NCBI RefSeq assembly: GCF_013113715.1
Contig: NZ_CP053344.1
Span: 4,216,001-4,280,000 of the forward strand
Direction of reading: 5' to 3'
Origin: Herbiconiux sp. SALV-R1
GTDB taxonomy: Bacteria > Actinomycetota > Actinomycetes > Actinomycetales > Microbacteriaceae
Length of the DNA: 64,000 bases
Shown: positions 36,607 to 45,754 of the stretch, in pieces
Layout of the letters: each line of letters begins with the position of its first letter
Numbering within the stretch: position 1 is the first letter of the stretch
Translations under genes and position numbers: made by a program
Notes under the pieces: model-generated
The model's input: only the letters and a program-made list of their open reading frames with translations
Database searches by the model: none
What the model was told of the DNA's origin: nothing

Positions 36607-38031
36607 ATGACCTCACACACCGTCTCCTTCGCGCGGGAGTCGCGCGCGCATCCGTCGACCCTGTCGGGGTGGGGACTGGTCACGCTGCTGATCGGGCCGT
36701 TCCTCGCCAACCTCGACCTCTTCATCACGAACGTCGCCCTGCCGAGCCTGCGCGCCGACCTCGGCGCCTCGCCCGCGGCGCTCCAGTTCGTCGTCGCCGG
36801 TTACGCCCTCGCTTACGCGCTGCTGCTCGTGCCCGGGGGGCGGCTCGGCGACCACTTCGGCCGTCGCCGCGTCTTCGCGATCGGGCTGGCGCTGTTCACC
36901 CTCGCCTCGCTCGGTGCGGGTCTGGCGCCGACGGTGGAAGGGCTCATCGCCGCCCGCATCGTGCAGGGCGGCGCGGCGGCCCTGCTCGCCCCGCAGGCGC
37001 TCGCGACGGTGCAGTCGGTGCTCACCGGCCGGGCGCGGGCTGTGGCGATCAGCCGCTACGCGGTCGCGGGAGGTCTGGCGGCGGTGGCGGGCCAGCTCGT
37101 CGGAGGACTGCTGATTCAGGCTGACGTTCTCGGGCTCGGCTGGCGCCCGGTGTTCCTCGTCAACGTACCCTTTGGGCTCGTGGCGCTCGCGCTCCTCAGG
37201 CGCACGGTGCCCGAGACGCGGGCGCCCGCGGCGGCGGGGCTCGATCCGCTCGGAACGACCCTGCTCGGCGTGGTCCTGGTCGGCCTGCTCGTGCCGCTGA
37301 CACTGGGCCCGGCCGCCGGGTGGCCGTGGTGGAGCGTCGCGCTGCTCCTCCTGGTCGCGCCGACCGTGGCGGCGCTCGCGTTCTGGGAGCTGCGCGAGGA
37401 GCGCCGGGGGAGGGCCGCCCTGCTGCCGCCGTCGCTCCTCCGCACGCGATCGATGCGTCGCGGGCTGCCCGTGGTGCTGGTGTTCTTCATCGCCTTCAGC
37501 GGGTTCCTGTTCGCGTTCGCCCTGGTGTCGCAGACCGTGCTCGGCCTCGGCCCGCTGCTCTCCGGCCTCGCCATCACGCCCACCACCGTGGTGTACGTGG
37601 CGACCTCCTTCGCCGTGCCCCGGCTCCTGCGCCGTTTCGGCCGCGGCGTGCTCGTGGCGGGCGGGCTGCTGCAGGCCGTCGGAGTCGCCGGGCTCGCGGT
37701 GGCGGTGGTGGTTGCGCCCGCCGATCCACCTCTCGGCGTCGTGCTCGTGGCCCTCGTCATGACCGGATGCGGTCAGGCTCTGAGCGTCGGCGCCCTGTTC
37801 CGCATCGTGCTGGCCGATGTGCCCGCCGCGCAGGGCGGCGTCGGCAGCGGCATGATGGTCGCCACGCAGCAGGCCGCGCTCGCGCTGGGTGTGGCGCTCC
37901 TGGGCTCCTTGCTCGGCTCGCTGCTGCCGGTCGACGCCGTGCTGGCGGTGGGGGTGCTGGGTGGGGTGCTCGTGGTGATGCAGGTGGGGGTCGCCGCGTC
38001 ATCCGCTGTGCTGCCCCGGATGCGCGAGTGA
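36607..38031 (+). CDS. DHA2-family MFS drug exporter (EmrB/QacA type)
   Basis: A 474-residue transporter with about fourteen membrane segments. Motif A (GGRLGDHFGRRR) is near residue 80 and motif C-like Gly/Pro-rich sequence follows in helix 5, as in drug:H+ antiporters. ATG 36607 gives the usual N-terminus; an upstream in-frame start at 36589 would lie before the -10 box. It is divergent from an XRE/MmyB-type regulator, suggesting induction by the exported compound. The substrate is unknown. Confidence 0.88.
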   Translation: MTSHTVSFARESRAHPSTLSGWGLVTLLIGPFLANLDLFITNVALPSLRADLGASPAALQFVVAGYALAYALLLVPGGRLGDHFGRRRVFAIGLALFTLASLGAGLAPTVEGLIAARIVQGGAAALLAPQALATVQSVLTGRARAVAISRYAVAGGLAAVAGQLVGGLLIQADVLGLGWRPVFLVNVPFGLVALALLRRTVPETRAPAAAGLDPLGTTLLGVVLVGLLVPLTLGPAAGWPWWSVALLLLVAPTVAALAFWELREERRGRAALLPPSLLRTRSMRRGLPVVLVFFIAFSGFLFAFALVSQTVLGLGPLLSGLAITPTTVVYVATSFAVPRLLRRFGRGVLVAGGLLQAVGVAGLAVAVVVAPADPPLGVVLVALVMTGCGQALSVGALFRIVLADVPAAQGGVGSGMMVATQQAALALGVALLGSLLGSLLPVDAVLAVGVLGGVLVVMQVGVAASSAVLPRMRE

Positions 38032-38041
38032 CGTCAGCGCG

Positions 38042-38608
38042 TCAGCCCCACCAGAACGCGCGGCCCGCCCCGACCCAGCGGGCGAAGCCGGTGGGGGAGG
38101 AGGCGAGCTGCGGGGGCAGGCTCTCGGAGGTGAACCAGTCGCTGACGGTGACCACGGGGATGCGCTCGGCCAGTGCCGCGAGGGTGTCGCCGAACACCTC
38201 CTGCGGGTCGTAGCGGGCGCGGAAGCTCTTGTCGATGCCGTGCACCGTGAGCAGCACTTCCTCGGGGCGGGGCCGCTCGAGCACCACGTGGTAGCTGATG
38301 TTGAACCGTCCGCCGCCCCCGCTCACGAGCACCTCGGCGAGGTTCGCGCGGAACCACCGCGCGCGCCCGCCGAGGCGGTAGAGGCGCAGGTTCGGGCCCG
38401 ATCCCTCGACGTCGCGCGGGCGGAAGCGGAGCGTCGACCGCAGCGCGCGGTCGAGCTCGGCCATCGCGGCGTCGACGCGCTCGGGCGGGCCCGTGATCGC
38501 GACGGCCGGGGAGACCGTCATCCGGAGGTGTTCGAGCGCGGCCTGCGCGTCAGCCTGCGCGTCGGCGTGCGGGTCGACGCCGCTCGCGTCGAACGGATGC
38601 GCACTCAC
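38042..38608 (-). CDS. Conserved-looking protein of unknown function
   Basis: A 188-residue soluble protein, no signal peptide or membrane helix. I do not recognise a family. Its middle has RWFRANLAEVLVSGG and the C-terminus ends in aromatic AGRAFWWG. The GTG at 38608 gives VSAHPFDASG; the frame stays open upstream to 38656 but that part overlaps the beta-galactosidase gene on the same strand by about 20 bases. Its stop is ten bases from the convergent exporter. It starts 26 bases after the beta-galactosidase stop, so it may be the operon's last gene. Confidence 0.6.
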   Translation of the reverse strand: MSAHPFDASGVDPHADAQADAQAALEHLRMTVSPAVAITGPPERVDAAMAELDRALRSTLRFRPRDVEGSGPNLRLYRLGGRARWFRANLAEVLVSGGGGRFNISYHVVLERPRPEEVLLTVHGIDKSFRARYDPQEVFGDTLAALAERIPVVTVSDWFTSESLPPQLASSPTGFARWVGAGRAFWWG

Positions 38609-38633
38609 GTCGCCATCGTAACCACCCCGGCGA

Positions 38634-40604
38634 TCACCTCGCCGTGAGCACCGCACTGCCGTAGGGCTCGAGCACGACCGTCTCCGCAGAGACCTCCACC
38701 GTCACGGTCTCGGCACCGTGGTTGACGAGGAACAGGACGTCGCCGCGTCGGCTCACCTCGACGGTCAACGGGAGCCCGGCGACGAGAGGCTGCACCCCTG
38801 CCGCTTCGAAGACGATGCGGCACAGGGCGTCGGTGCCGGCAGCGTCGGGCATGGTCGCGACGAAGTAGGCACGCCCCTTCCCCGACGCGCGCGAGGTCAC
38901 GGCGGGCAGTCCGGCGGTGCGCCCGCTGGTGAAGGTGCCCAGCGCGGTGGCGCCGTCGAGCTCGAGCTGCTCTGCGAAGAGCGTTCCGTCGAAGGCCTCA
39001 CCGCTGGCGAGGGTGACGCGGGCCGTGCGCTGTCCGGGTGCCGCGGGAGGAGCATCCGTCTGCAGCAGCGCCCCAAACTCCTCGAGACGCACGCCGAGCA
39101 GGGGGCCGAGCCGGGTGAGGAAGCCCCCCGGGCGGAAGCGGTCGCTCTCGTCGACGACGTCGCTGAACGTGGTGACAAGGAGATGGCCGCCGCCCTCGAC
39201 GTAGCGTTCGAGGGAGGCCGCCCCGTCGTCGCTCAGCAGATAGAGCGCGGGTGCGAACACGCCGGCGTAGCCCGAGAGGTCGCTTTCGGCCCGCACGAAG
39301 TCGACGGTGACGTGCGCACGGTGCAGCGCCGCGTACCACTGCCGCACGAGCGGCAGGTAGTCGAAGGTGACGGGATGGTCGGGGTTCTCGATCGCCCACC
39401 AGCTGTGCCAGTCGAACACGATCGCCACCCGCGGATGCTCGTCGTCGGCCACCGTGTCGGGGTCGGGCAGCGCAGGCAGTGCGGCGAGAGACGCGCCGAG
39501 CTGCACCACCTCGCGCCAGATGCGGGTCGAGGTGCCGGCGTGCGGCAGCATCGCGCTGTGGAACTTCTCGGCGCCGGCCCGCGACTGCCGCCACTGGAAG
39601 AACAGGATGCCCGAGGCTCCCCGCGCGACGGCCTGCATCGAGGTGGCGGTCATCTGCCCGGGAGCCTTGGGGGCGTTGCTCGGCCGCCAGTTGAGGGCGC
39701 CGGTCGACTGCTCCATGAGGAGCCAGGGCACACCGGGCTTGAGCGAGCGCATCAGGTCTCTGGCCATGGCCGACTCCCGGAACGACTCGGGGTCGGCGGG
39801 GTCGGGGTAGCAGTCGTCGCTGATCACATCGACCTCTTGCGCCCAGGCCCAGTAGTCGGCGGGCTTGAACGCGCCCATGAAGTTGGTCGTGATCGGCTGG
39901 GTCGCCCCCGCCGCCCGGATGATGTCGCGTTCGGCGCGGTAGCACTCGAGCAGGGCATCGGAGGTGAAGCGCCGGAAGTCGAGCAGCTGACCCGGGTTGT
40001 GGCTGTAAGGAGCCCGCCGCGGGGGGAGGATCTGGGTGAACGAGCCGTAGCGCTGCGACCAGAAGTCGGTGCCCCACGCCTCGTTCACCGCGTCGATCAA
40101 GGAGTACCGGTCTCGCAGCCACTGCTGGAACGCATCCCGTGCCGAGTCGGAGAAGTCCTGATGCAGGTGGCAGCCGTACTCATTGTTCACGTGCCAGAGC
40201 TGCACGGCGGGGTGGTCGGCGTAGCGACCGGCCAGGGCCGTCACGAGCTCGGCGGCGAGCCGCCGGTACACCGGCGAGGTAGGGGCGTAGTGCTGCCGGC
40301 TGCCCGGGCCGACGACGTGACCGTCCACGTCGCGCGGCAGCATCTCGGGGTACTTCTCGTGAGCCCACGGGGGCGGCGAGGCGGTCGCCGTCGCCAGGTC
40401 GACCCCGATGCCGCCGTCGTGGAGGAGCTCCATCACCCGATCGAGCCACGCGAAGTCGAAGGCCCCCTCCTCGGGTTGGATGCGCGCCCAGGCGAAGACG
40501 CCCAGCGAGACGAGGTTGACCCCCGCCTCCCGCATCAGCCGCACGTCGTCGACCCAGGTCGCTTCGTCCCATTGCTCGGGGTAGTAGTCTCCGCCGTAGT
40601 ACAT
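38634..40604 (-). CDS. GH42 beta-galactosidase
   Basis: A 656-residue cytoplasmic enzyme with the three GH42 domains: TIM barrel (about 1-385), trimerisation domain (about 390-600) and a small C-terminal beta-domain. Glu142 (HVNNEYG) is the acid/base and Glu298 (WLLMEQS) the nucleophile; YYGGDYYPEQW is the family's N-terminal signature. It hydrolyses terminal beta-galactosides. Third gene after GH35 and GH78, 40 bases downstream of the latter. With those it would strip galactose and rhamnose units from imported oligosaccharides. Confidence 0.93.
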   Translation of the reverse strand: MYYGGDYYPEQWDEATWVDDVRLMREAGVNLVSLGVFAWARIQPEEGAFDFAWLDRVMELLHDGGIGVDLATATASPPPWAHEKYPEMLPRDVDGHVVGPGSRQHYAPTSPVYRRLAAELVTALAGRYADHPAVQLWHVNNEYGCHLHQDFSDSARDAFQQWLRDRYSLIDAVNEAWGTDFWSQRYGSFTQILPPRRAPYSHNPGQLLDFRRFTSDALLECYRAERDIIRAAGATQPITTNFMGAFKPADYWAWAQEVDVISDDCYPDPADPESFRESAMARDLMRSLKPGVPWLLMEQSTGALNWRPSNAPKAPGQMTATSMQAVARGASGILFFQWRQSRAGAEKFHSAMLPHAGTSTRIWREVVQLGASLAALPALPDPDTVADDEHPRVAIVFDWHSWWAIENPDHPVTFDYLPLVRQWYAALHRAHVTVDFVRAESDLSGYAGVFAPALYLLSDDGAASLERYVEGGGHLLVTTFSDVVDESDRFRPGGFLTRLGPLLGVRLEEFGALLQTDAPPAAPGQRTARVTLASGEAFDGTLFAEQLELDGATALGTFTSGRTAGLPAVTSRASGKGRAYFVATMPDAAGTDALCRIVFEAAGVQPLVAGLPLTVEVSRRGDVLFLVNHGAETVTVEVSAETVVLEPYGSAVLTAR

Positions 40605-40644
40605 CGTCGTGTCCTCACGCGCCGTCGGCGCCTTGGTGTCTCGG

Positions 40645-43161
40645 TCAGTTCTGGTGGATGCGGGTGCCCGGGGGCACCTCGATCCGGGCCTGCACGGTGG
40701 GCGGCAGGGTCAGGTCGAGCCGCACCCCGCCGTCGGGCATCCGCTCCCACGCGACCGACATGAAGCCGGCCGGGGAGTCGAAGGTGGTGGCGGCCGATCG
40801 CACGCCCTCCAGGAAGACGGGCGCGATCGTCACCCGCTGCCAGCCGATCGAGTCCATCGATTGCCGCAGGCCCGCCACGTCTCCGGTCAGCCAGTCGTCG
40901 ATGACGCCCAGCATGAAGTGGTTCTGCGAGGCGACCCCGGTGCTGCCGTCGGGGCCTTGCCATGATTCGGTCAGCGCCGTCGCCCCGACCGCCACCTGGT
41001 AGCCGTACCCGGGAACATCCGTGCGCCGGATGATGCGGTCGAGAAGCTGCGCCTGCCCCGCCTCGGTCAGGGCGCGGATGAACGACGGCAGCGCGACCTC
41101 GCCGACGGTGATCGTCTCGCCGGCCGCCTCGATCGCCGCGAGGAGCCCGCGCATGGCCTTCTCGCGATCCGCCGCCGAGACGCGGCCGGCCGACCAGGCG
41201 AGGGCCCAGCTGCCCTGACTCCCCGAGCCCCAGGTCTTGGTCGAGGGGTCGAAGAACGCCCGCTCGAAACGAGCCCACACGGCATCGGCCCGGTCGGCGA
41301 AACGGCGCGCCGACGCCGCGTCGCCGATGAGCTCGGCGCACTGGGCCGCGCGGTCGAGCGCGAGCCCCCAGCCGTGCGTCGACACCATCGAGCGCGGGGT
41401 CGAGTCGTCGATCTCGATCCAGTCGCCCAGGCCGAAGTCGAGCAGGTCGTCGTGCGAACGGCTTTCGAGGTAGTCGAGGTAGCCCACCATGGCTCCGAAC
41501 GCCTCGCGCACGACGGTGTCGTCGCCGTAGTGGCGATACAGCTGCCAGGGCAACTCGATCACGGCCCGGCCCCAGTTGGGGTCGCTGCGGAAGGCATCGA
41601 GGTCACCCTTGATCGGGTACTCGTCGAAGACCACGAGCTCGGGGGCGATGTTGGGGATCAACCCGTCGATGGTCTGCGACGCGACCATCTGGCGCACCAT
41701 CTCGCCGAGATGGGCGCGGGCGTCGTACCCGCGCGCGATGACGTCGAAGCAGTAGTGCAGCTGCTCCAGCCAGCCGAGCTTCTCGCGGTGCGGGCAGTCG
41801 GTGAAGACGCTGTACATGTTGCTCTGCACGGCACGGTCGATGATCGTGTGCAGGCGGAGCAGGAACTCGTCGCTCGACGAGAAGCCGCCGACCCGTTCGT
41901 TGTCGACGCGCATCACCTCGAAGCTCACCGAGGAGTCGGGCTCGTGCGGCGTCAGCCCCGACACCTCGACGAACCGGCCGCCATGGTAGACGGTCTCGGG
42001 AGACCACTCGGTCTGGCCGGCGTCGGTCACCAGGGTGTCCCAGATGGGGGCGCCCGTGGTGCGCTGGTCGACGGATGACCCGTTCACGAGTTCGGCCGGA
42101 ACCAGATCGATCCGGGCACCGGGCGACGCGGAGGTCAGCGACAACCGGGGCCGCCCGGCACTGTTCGTGCCGAAGTCGATCAGCCGCTTGCCGCCCGCGA
42201 GGTGCTCCACCGAGCGCGGCTGCAGCACCTCCGTGACGCGGATCGGCGGCGTGGCGCGCCACCGCGGGGCGGGGGTGTGCGGCACGACGGCGGCGGCTCG
42301 CCACTCGGTGGTCTGCGAGGCATCGTGGGTCTCGCCGCCGTACCAGTGCGACTCGCGGATCGGGCCGAGCCTCGACTCCCAGTCGGCACCCGTGGCGACC
42401 GTCTCGATGCGTCCGTCGGCATACCGCACGTCGAGGCGGGCGCGCACCCACACCGGCTGCCCGACGCGGCTGAACTTCGTGTAGCGCTCGCCCCGCGGAA
42501 GGTAGGCGAGACCGCCGCCCAGAGCGAACGCGAGCTCGTTCCCACCCGGGCGCAGCAGCGTCGTCACGTCCCACGCGCTCGCCGGAGCGGCCGCGTCGAG
42601 GTTCGCGTAGCCCGGTTCGAGCTCGGCGTCGATCGCCCGCCCTCCGTTCAGACGCGGCACCACGACACCGGCCGCCGAGAGGTAGAGGCGCGCGGCGGCC
42701 ACGTCGCCCTCCACCCGGAAGCTGCGCCGCAGCTCGGGGAAGGCGGCGGGCGCCTGCTCCCCGGGGAGCACCCACTCGGGGTCGGTGACGGCCTCCGCCT
42801 CCCACTCCGCCTCGCTCCACAACGGCGCTTCGACCGACGCCGGGTTCGACCAGTTCGCCTGGCCGCCGAACTCGGCCCCGACCCTCCACCAGACCCGATC
42901 CCGACTGCGCAACGGATCGGCCGGCCACGGGATGCTCGTGACCCCGCCGGCCTCGCAGGTCACGTCGAAGAGGTCGGCGGCGACCTCGTCAGCGGCCTCC
43001 GGCGATCGCGAACCCACGACGCGGAACCGCTCGGGAGCTTCTGCCCCGTCGAACCTCCACGACAGCACCGGTGCGGGGCGCATCCCGCCGATCGGGTCGT
43101 GCAACCCATCGGCGCGGAGGGCGCGAGGAGCGGATGCGCGCGCGGGCGACTCGACCGTCAC
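40645..43161 (-). CDS. GH78 alpha-L-rhamnosidase
   Basis: An 838-residue multidomain enzyme: N-terminal beta-domains (about 1-330, with the RhaA N-domain LNGGRAIDAELEPGY), an (alpha/alpha)6 catalytic barrel (about 400-760) and a C-terminal beta-sandwich. The family signature TDCPHREKLGW and DWIEIDDSTP are present. No signal peptide. It removes terminal alpha-L-rhamnose from oligosaccharides or plant glycosides. GTG 43161 overlaps the GH35 stop by four bases; the earlier frame opening at 43353 is antisense-free but lies within GH35. The released rhamnose could be the sugar handled by the LacI operon at 8847-16154, which is inference. Confidence 0.92.
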   Translation of the reverse strand: MTVESPARASAPRALRADGLHDPIGGMRPAPVLSWRFDGAEAPERFRVVGSRSPEAADEVAADLFDVTCEAGGVTSIPWPADPLRSRDRVWWRVGAEFGGQANWSNPASVEAPLWSEAEWEAEAVTDPEWVLPGEQAPAAFPELRRSFRVEGDVAAARLYLSAAGVVVPRLNGGRAIDAELEPGYANLDAAAPASAWDVTTLLRPGGNELAFALGGGLAYLPRGERYTKFSRVGQPVWVRARLDVRYADGRIETVATGADWESRLGPIRESHWYGGETHDASQTTEWRAAAVVPHTPAPRWRATPPIRVTEVLQPRSVEHLAGGKRLIDFGTNSAGRPRLSLTSASPGARIDLVPAELVNGSSVDQRTTGAPIWDTLVTDAGQTEWSPETVYHGGRFVEVSGLTPHEPDSSVSFEVMRVDNERVGGFSSSDEFLLRLHTIIDRAVQSNMYSVFTDCPHREKLGWLEQLHYCFDVIARGYDARAHLGEMVRQMVASQTIDGLIPNIAPELVVFDEYPIKGDLDAFRSDPNWGRAVIELPWQLYRHYGDDTVVREAFGAMVGYLDYLESRSHDDLLDFGLGDWIEIDDSTPRSMVSTHGWGLALDRAAQCAELIGDAASARRFADRADAVWARFERAFFDPSTKTWGSGSQGSWALAWSAGRVSAADREKAMRGLLAAIEAAGETITVGEVALPSFIRALTEAGQAQLLDRIIRRTDVPGYGYQVAVGATALTESWQGPDGSTGVASQNHFMLGVIDDWLTGDVAGLRQSMDSIGWQRVTIAPVFLEGVRSAATTFDSPAGFMSVAWERMPDGGVRLDLTLPPTVQARIEVPPGTRIHQN

Positions 43162-45518
43162 GACGGGAGCTCGGCGTGCCAGGGCACCCGGGTGACCACG
43201 CGGAGCGAATCGAGCGACCACAGGGCCCCGGCGACGTCGTCGCGCTTCCGCTGGGCGGAGGCCGGAAGGCCCACAGCGGCCTCGGGCGACAGGGGAAGGA
43301 TCTCCAGTGCGACGGCGGCGCCCTCGGGAAGCACCCCGAGATCGATCACCCATTCCGTGCCCGCCCAGAACTGGTCGGCGACCACCTGCCCTCCGACGAG
43401 CAGCCGCGCGACGTCACCCGTCCAGCGCACCTCGAGTTCGCTGTGGGCGGCGAGCTTCGCGGGCAGGGCGAGCTCGTAGCGGGCCGCTGCCCGCGCGAAG
43501 TCGCCGTCGGTGGGTGCCGACGCCCGCCCCTCGGCGCTGCCGTACCCGGCCGGGGGCACGGCGGGTGCCGACGTCGGGGTCGCCGGAACCGGCTCGCCGA
43601 CCGCGGTGCCCTCCACGATGGCGTCGACACGGACGAACCCTCCGCGCAGCGGCGAGTACACCCGCGCTTCCGGGCGGGCCGAGCCCGTCCTCCCCCTCAG
43701 CCGGCCCCCGTGGCACCAGACGGGCTCCTCCGACAGCACGAGCATCCTCGTCGCGCCGTCGTCGAGCACCCAGGTCTCGTCGGCGACATCGGCGGGGAGC
43801 GCGAGAATCGCCAGCGGAACCCCCTCGGTGACGACGGTGAACGCCGTGATGACCGACGCCTCCGCCGTGATCACGCCGTCCCGTTCCGTGATGCCGGGCA
43901 CCGGGATGCCGGGCGCAGGGCCGAGCACCGTCGTGCCGGGACCGAAGCAGAACTCGGCGGGCACGCCGCGCTCGGCGGTCAGCACCAGGGTTCTCTGCGG
44001 CCCGCCGTCGAGCACGGTCAACGGGCTCGCGGTGGCCCACCTCAGCACGGTTCCCGACACCTCGAGGTTGATCGGCCAGTGCGCGATCGTTCCGGCCGGG
44101 ATGGTCAGAGGGGCCGCGGGGAACGTGACGGTGTCGTCGTCGAGCTCCACGGTGAACTGCGCCCCCTCGTACTCCTCGAGGAGATCGTAGGGCTGATGCC
44201 AGGTCACGAACACGAAGCCGGTCCGGCCGTCACTGCGCAGCGCCCAGCGGAGGGTGGTCGTGTCGTCGACGCCCGACGGGAGGGTCTGCGGCAGGGTCGA
44301 GGGCATCGGCGCCAGCGCCTCGCCGAAGGCGGCGAGGAACGCGTGCTGGCGGCGCAGCTGCGCGTGGGAGTCGCGGATGCGGCCCGTCGCGCTGATCGGC
44401 GCGCCGAAGTCGTAGTCGAAGACGGCGAGGTCGTTCGGGTAGCGCGAGGCGTGCGACTCCTGCATGCCGGCGGCGCCCCGGGGGTTCGTGCCGCCGGTGT
44501 ACATGTAGTACCCCTGCCAGCCCGAACCGTTGCCGATCTTGTTGTGGGCGACGGCGGCGATGTCGGCACCGGTGAGCACCGGTCGCCGGTGGTACGCCCG
44601 TGCCATGCCGCCGCCGAGCTCGCAGGTGGCCGCGGGGTAGAGCGGGGAGGGCGTGCGGGCGGGTTCGATCATGGATCCTCCGCCGATGCCGCCGTGCTGG
44701 CGGAGGTCGGCCCCGATGCCGGGGTCGTCCCAGACGTGGGAGAAGAAGAAGTGCTCGTGGAAGGTGACGTCCCAGGGGGCGTCGTGGTCGACCCAGAAGC
44801 CGTCGCCGTAACCCCCGAACAGCGGGAGCACCTCGTCTTCCGGCAGGGCGGCGCCGCCCCAGCCGGTCGCCGTCCAGATGGGCGCCGACATGCCCGCCTC
44901 GCGGGCCAGCCGCTTGAGGGTGCGGATGTGCTCCGGCTGGTCGTAGAGCTCGTTCTCGATCTGGATGCCCACGACCGCGCTCGACGGGCCGAAGACGCCC
45001 CGCAGCTGCTCGCCGAGTGCCCGGTACCACCCGGCGACCAGCTCGAGGTAGCCCGGGTCGTCGGTGCGATGGGCGACCTCTGCCGCCTGCACCCAGTCGG
45101 GGAAGCCGCCGTTGCGCGCCTCGCCGTGCACCCAGGGCCCGATGCGCAGCACCACGTCGAGCCCGAGCTCGGCGCAGGTCTCCACGAAGGCGCGGATGTC
45201 GAGCTGGTCGTCGAAGCGCACCACGCCGCGCTGCTCCTCGTGGTGGATCCAGAACACATAGGCGGCGACGACGGTGATGCCGCCCGACCTCATCAGGAGC
45301 AGACGCTCCTTCCACAGCGCGCGGGGCACGCGGCTGTAGTGCAGCTCGCCGGAGACCGGGATCGCCGGCCGGCCGTCGCGCACGACGTAGTGGTCGGTCA
45401 GCCGGATGCGCTCGTGCCGGTCGACGGCGTTGCTCATCGCGGGCAGCGACGTCTCCGACCCCCAGGGTCGGTGCGCGACGCGCAACGTCGCCGTCAGTTC
45501 GCCGGGAACCAGGGTCAT
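43158..45518 (-). CDS. GH35 beta-galactosidase
   Basis: A 786-residue enzyme. The GH35 TIM barrel occupies about residues 30-370, with acid/base Glu in GIQIENELYD and nucleophile Glu in TCELGGGM; YTGGTNPRG is a family hallmark. C-terminal beta-sandwich domains follow. No signal peptide. ATG 45518 has GGAGG eight bases upstream; the frame opens at 45668 but that part runs through the operator region. It heads the GH35-GH78-GH42 operon and faces an ABC importer operon across a double operator. Confidence 0.9.
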   Translation of the reverse strand: MTLVPGELTATLRVAHRPWGSETSLPAMSNAVDRHERIRLTDHYVVRDGRPAIPVSGELHYSRVPRALWKERLLLMRSGGITVVAAYVFWIHHEEQRGVVRFDDQLDIRAFVETCAELGLDVVLRIGPWVHGEARNGGFPDWVQAAEVAHRTDDPGYLELVAGWYRALGEQLRGVFGPSSAVVGIQIENELYDQPEHIRTLKRLAREAGMSAPIWTATGWGGAALPEDEVLPLFGGYGDGFWVDHDAPWDVTFHEHFFFSHVWDDPGIGADLRQHGGIGGGSMIEPARTPSPLYPAATCELGGGMARAYHRRPVLTGADIAAVAHNKIGNGSGWQGYYMYTGGTNPRGAAGMQESHASRYPNDLAVFDYDFGAPISATGRIRDSHAQLRRQHAFLAAFGEALAPMPSTLPQTLPSGVDDTTTLRWALRSDGRTGFVFVTWHQPYDLLEEYEGAQFTVELDDDTVTFPAAPLTIPAGTIAHWPINLEVSGTVLRWATASPLTVLDGGPQRTLVLTAERGVPAEFCFGPGTTVLGPAPGIPVPGITERDGVITAEASVITAFTVVTEGVPLAILALPADVADETWVLDDGATRMLVLSEEPVWCHGGRLRGRTGSARPEARVYSPLRGGFVRVDAIVEGTAVGEPVPATPTSAPAVPPAGYGSAEGRASAPTDGDFARAAARYELALPAKLAAHSELEVRWTGDVARLLVGGQVVADQFWAGTEWVIDLGVLPEGAAVALEILPLSPEAAVGLPASAQRKRDDVAGALWSLDSLRVVTRVPWHAELPS

Positions 45519-45586
45519 CGCAAAATCCTCCAGGGATGGGCGGGTGGCGGCGCACTGCATCGTCGAGTGCGGCGGTGTCACCATAC

Positions 45587-45689
45587 TGGAAACGATAACA
45601 GTCAGTCCACATGCCTGACGGCGCGCTCGACGATGCCGCGACCGAATTGCGGTGGGCGCACCGCGCATGTCAGACTGTTATCGTTTACA
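45587..45689. promoter_or_regulatory. Bidirectional control region with mirrored LacI operators
   Basis: TGGAAACGATAACA (45587-45600) and TGTTATCGTTTACA (45676-45689) are LacI-type sites in inverted orientation. A 14-base block, AAACGATAACAGTC (45590-45603), is repeated exactly as its reverse complement at 45673-45686. GCATGT also recurs in mirror position (45609-45614 and 45665-45670). Each site lies on the gene side of the divergent GH and ABC operons. The regulator is probably the LacI protein at 48960. Confidence 0.78.
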
Positions 45690-45754
45690 GGTCCCTTCGA
45701 TGGAGATGGAGCGAGATTAATGTCTCTCCTCGGCAGTCACGCGAGCATCCGGTC

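Noticed and set aside
45611-45754. A longer N-terminus of the MalF-class permease from 45611
   Set aside because: It would translate through the operator and promoter; GTG 45755 gives a normal permease N-terminus.
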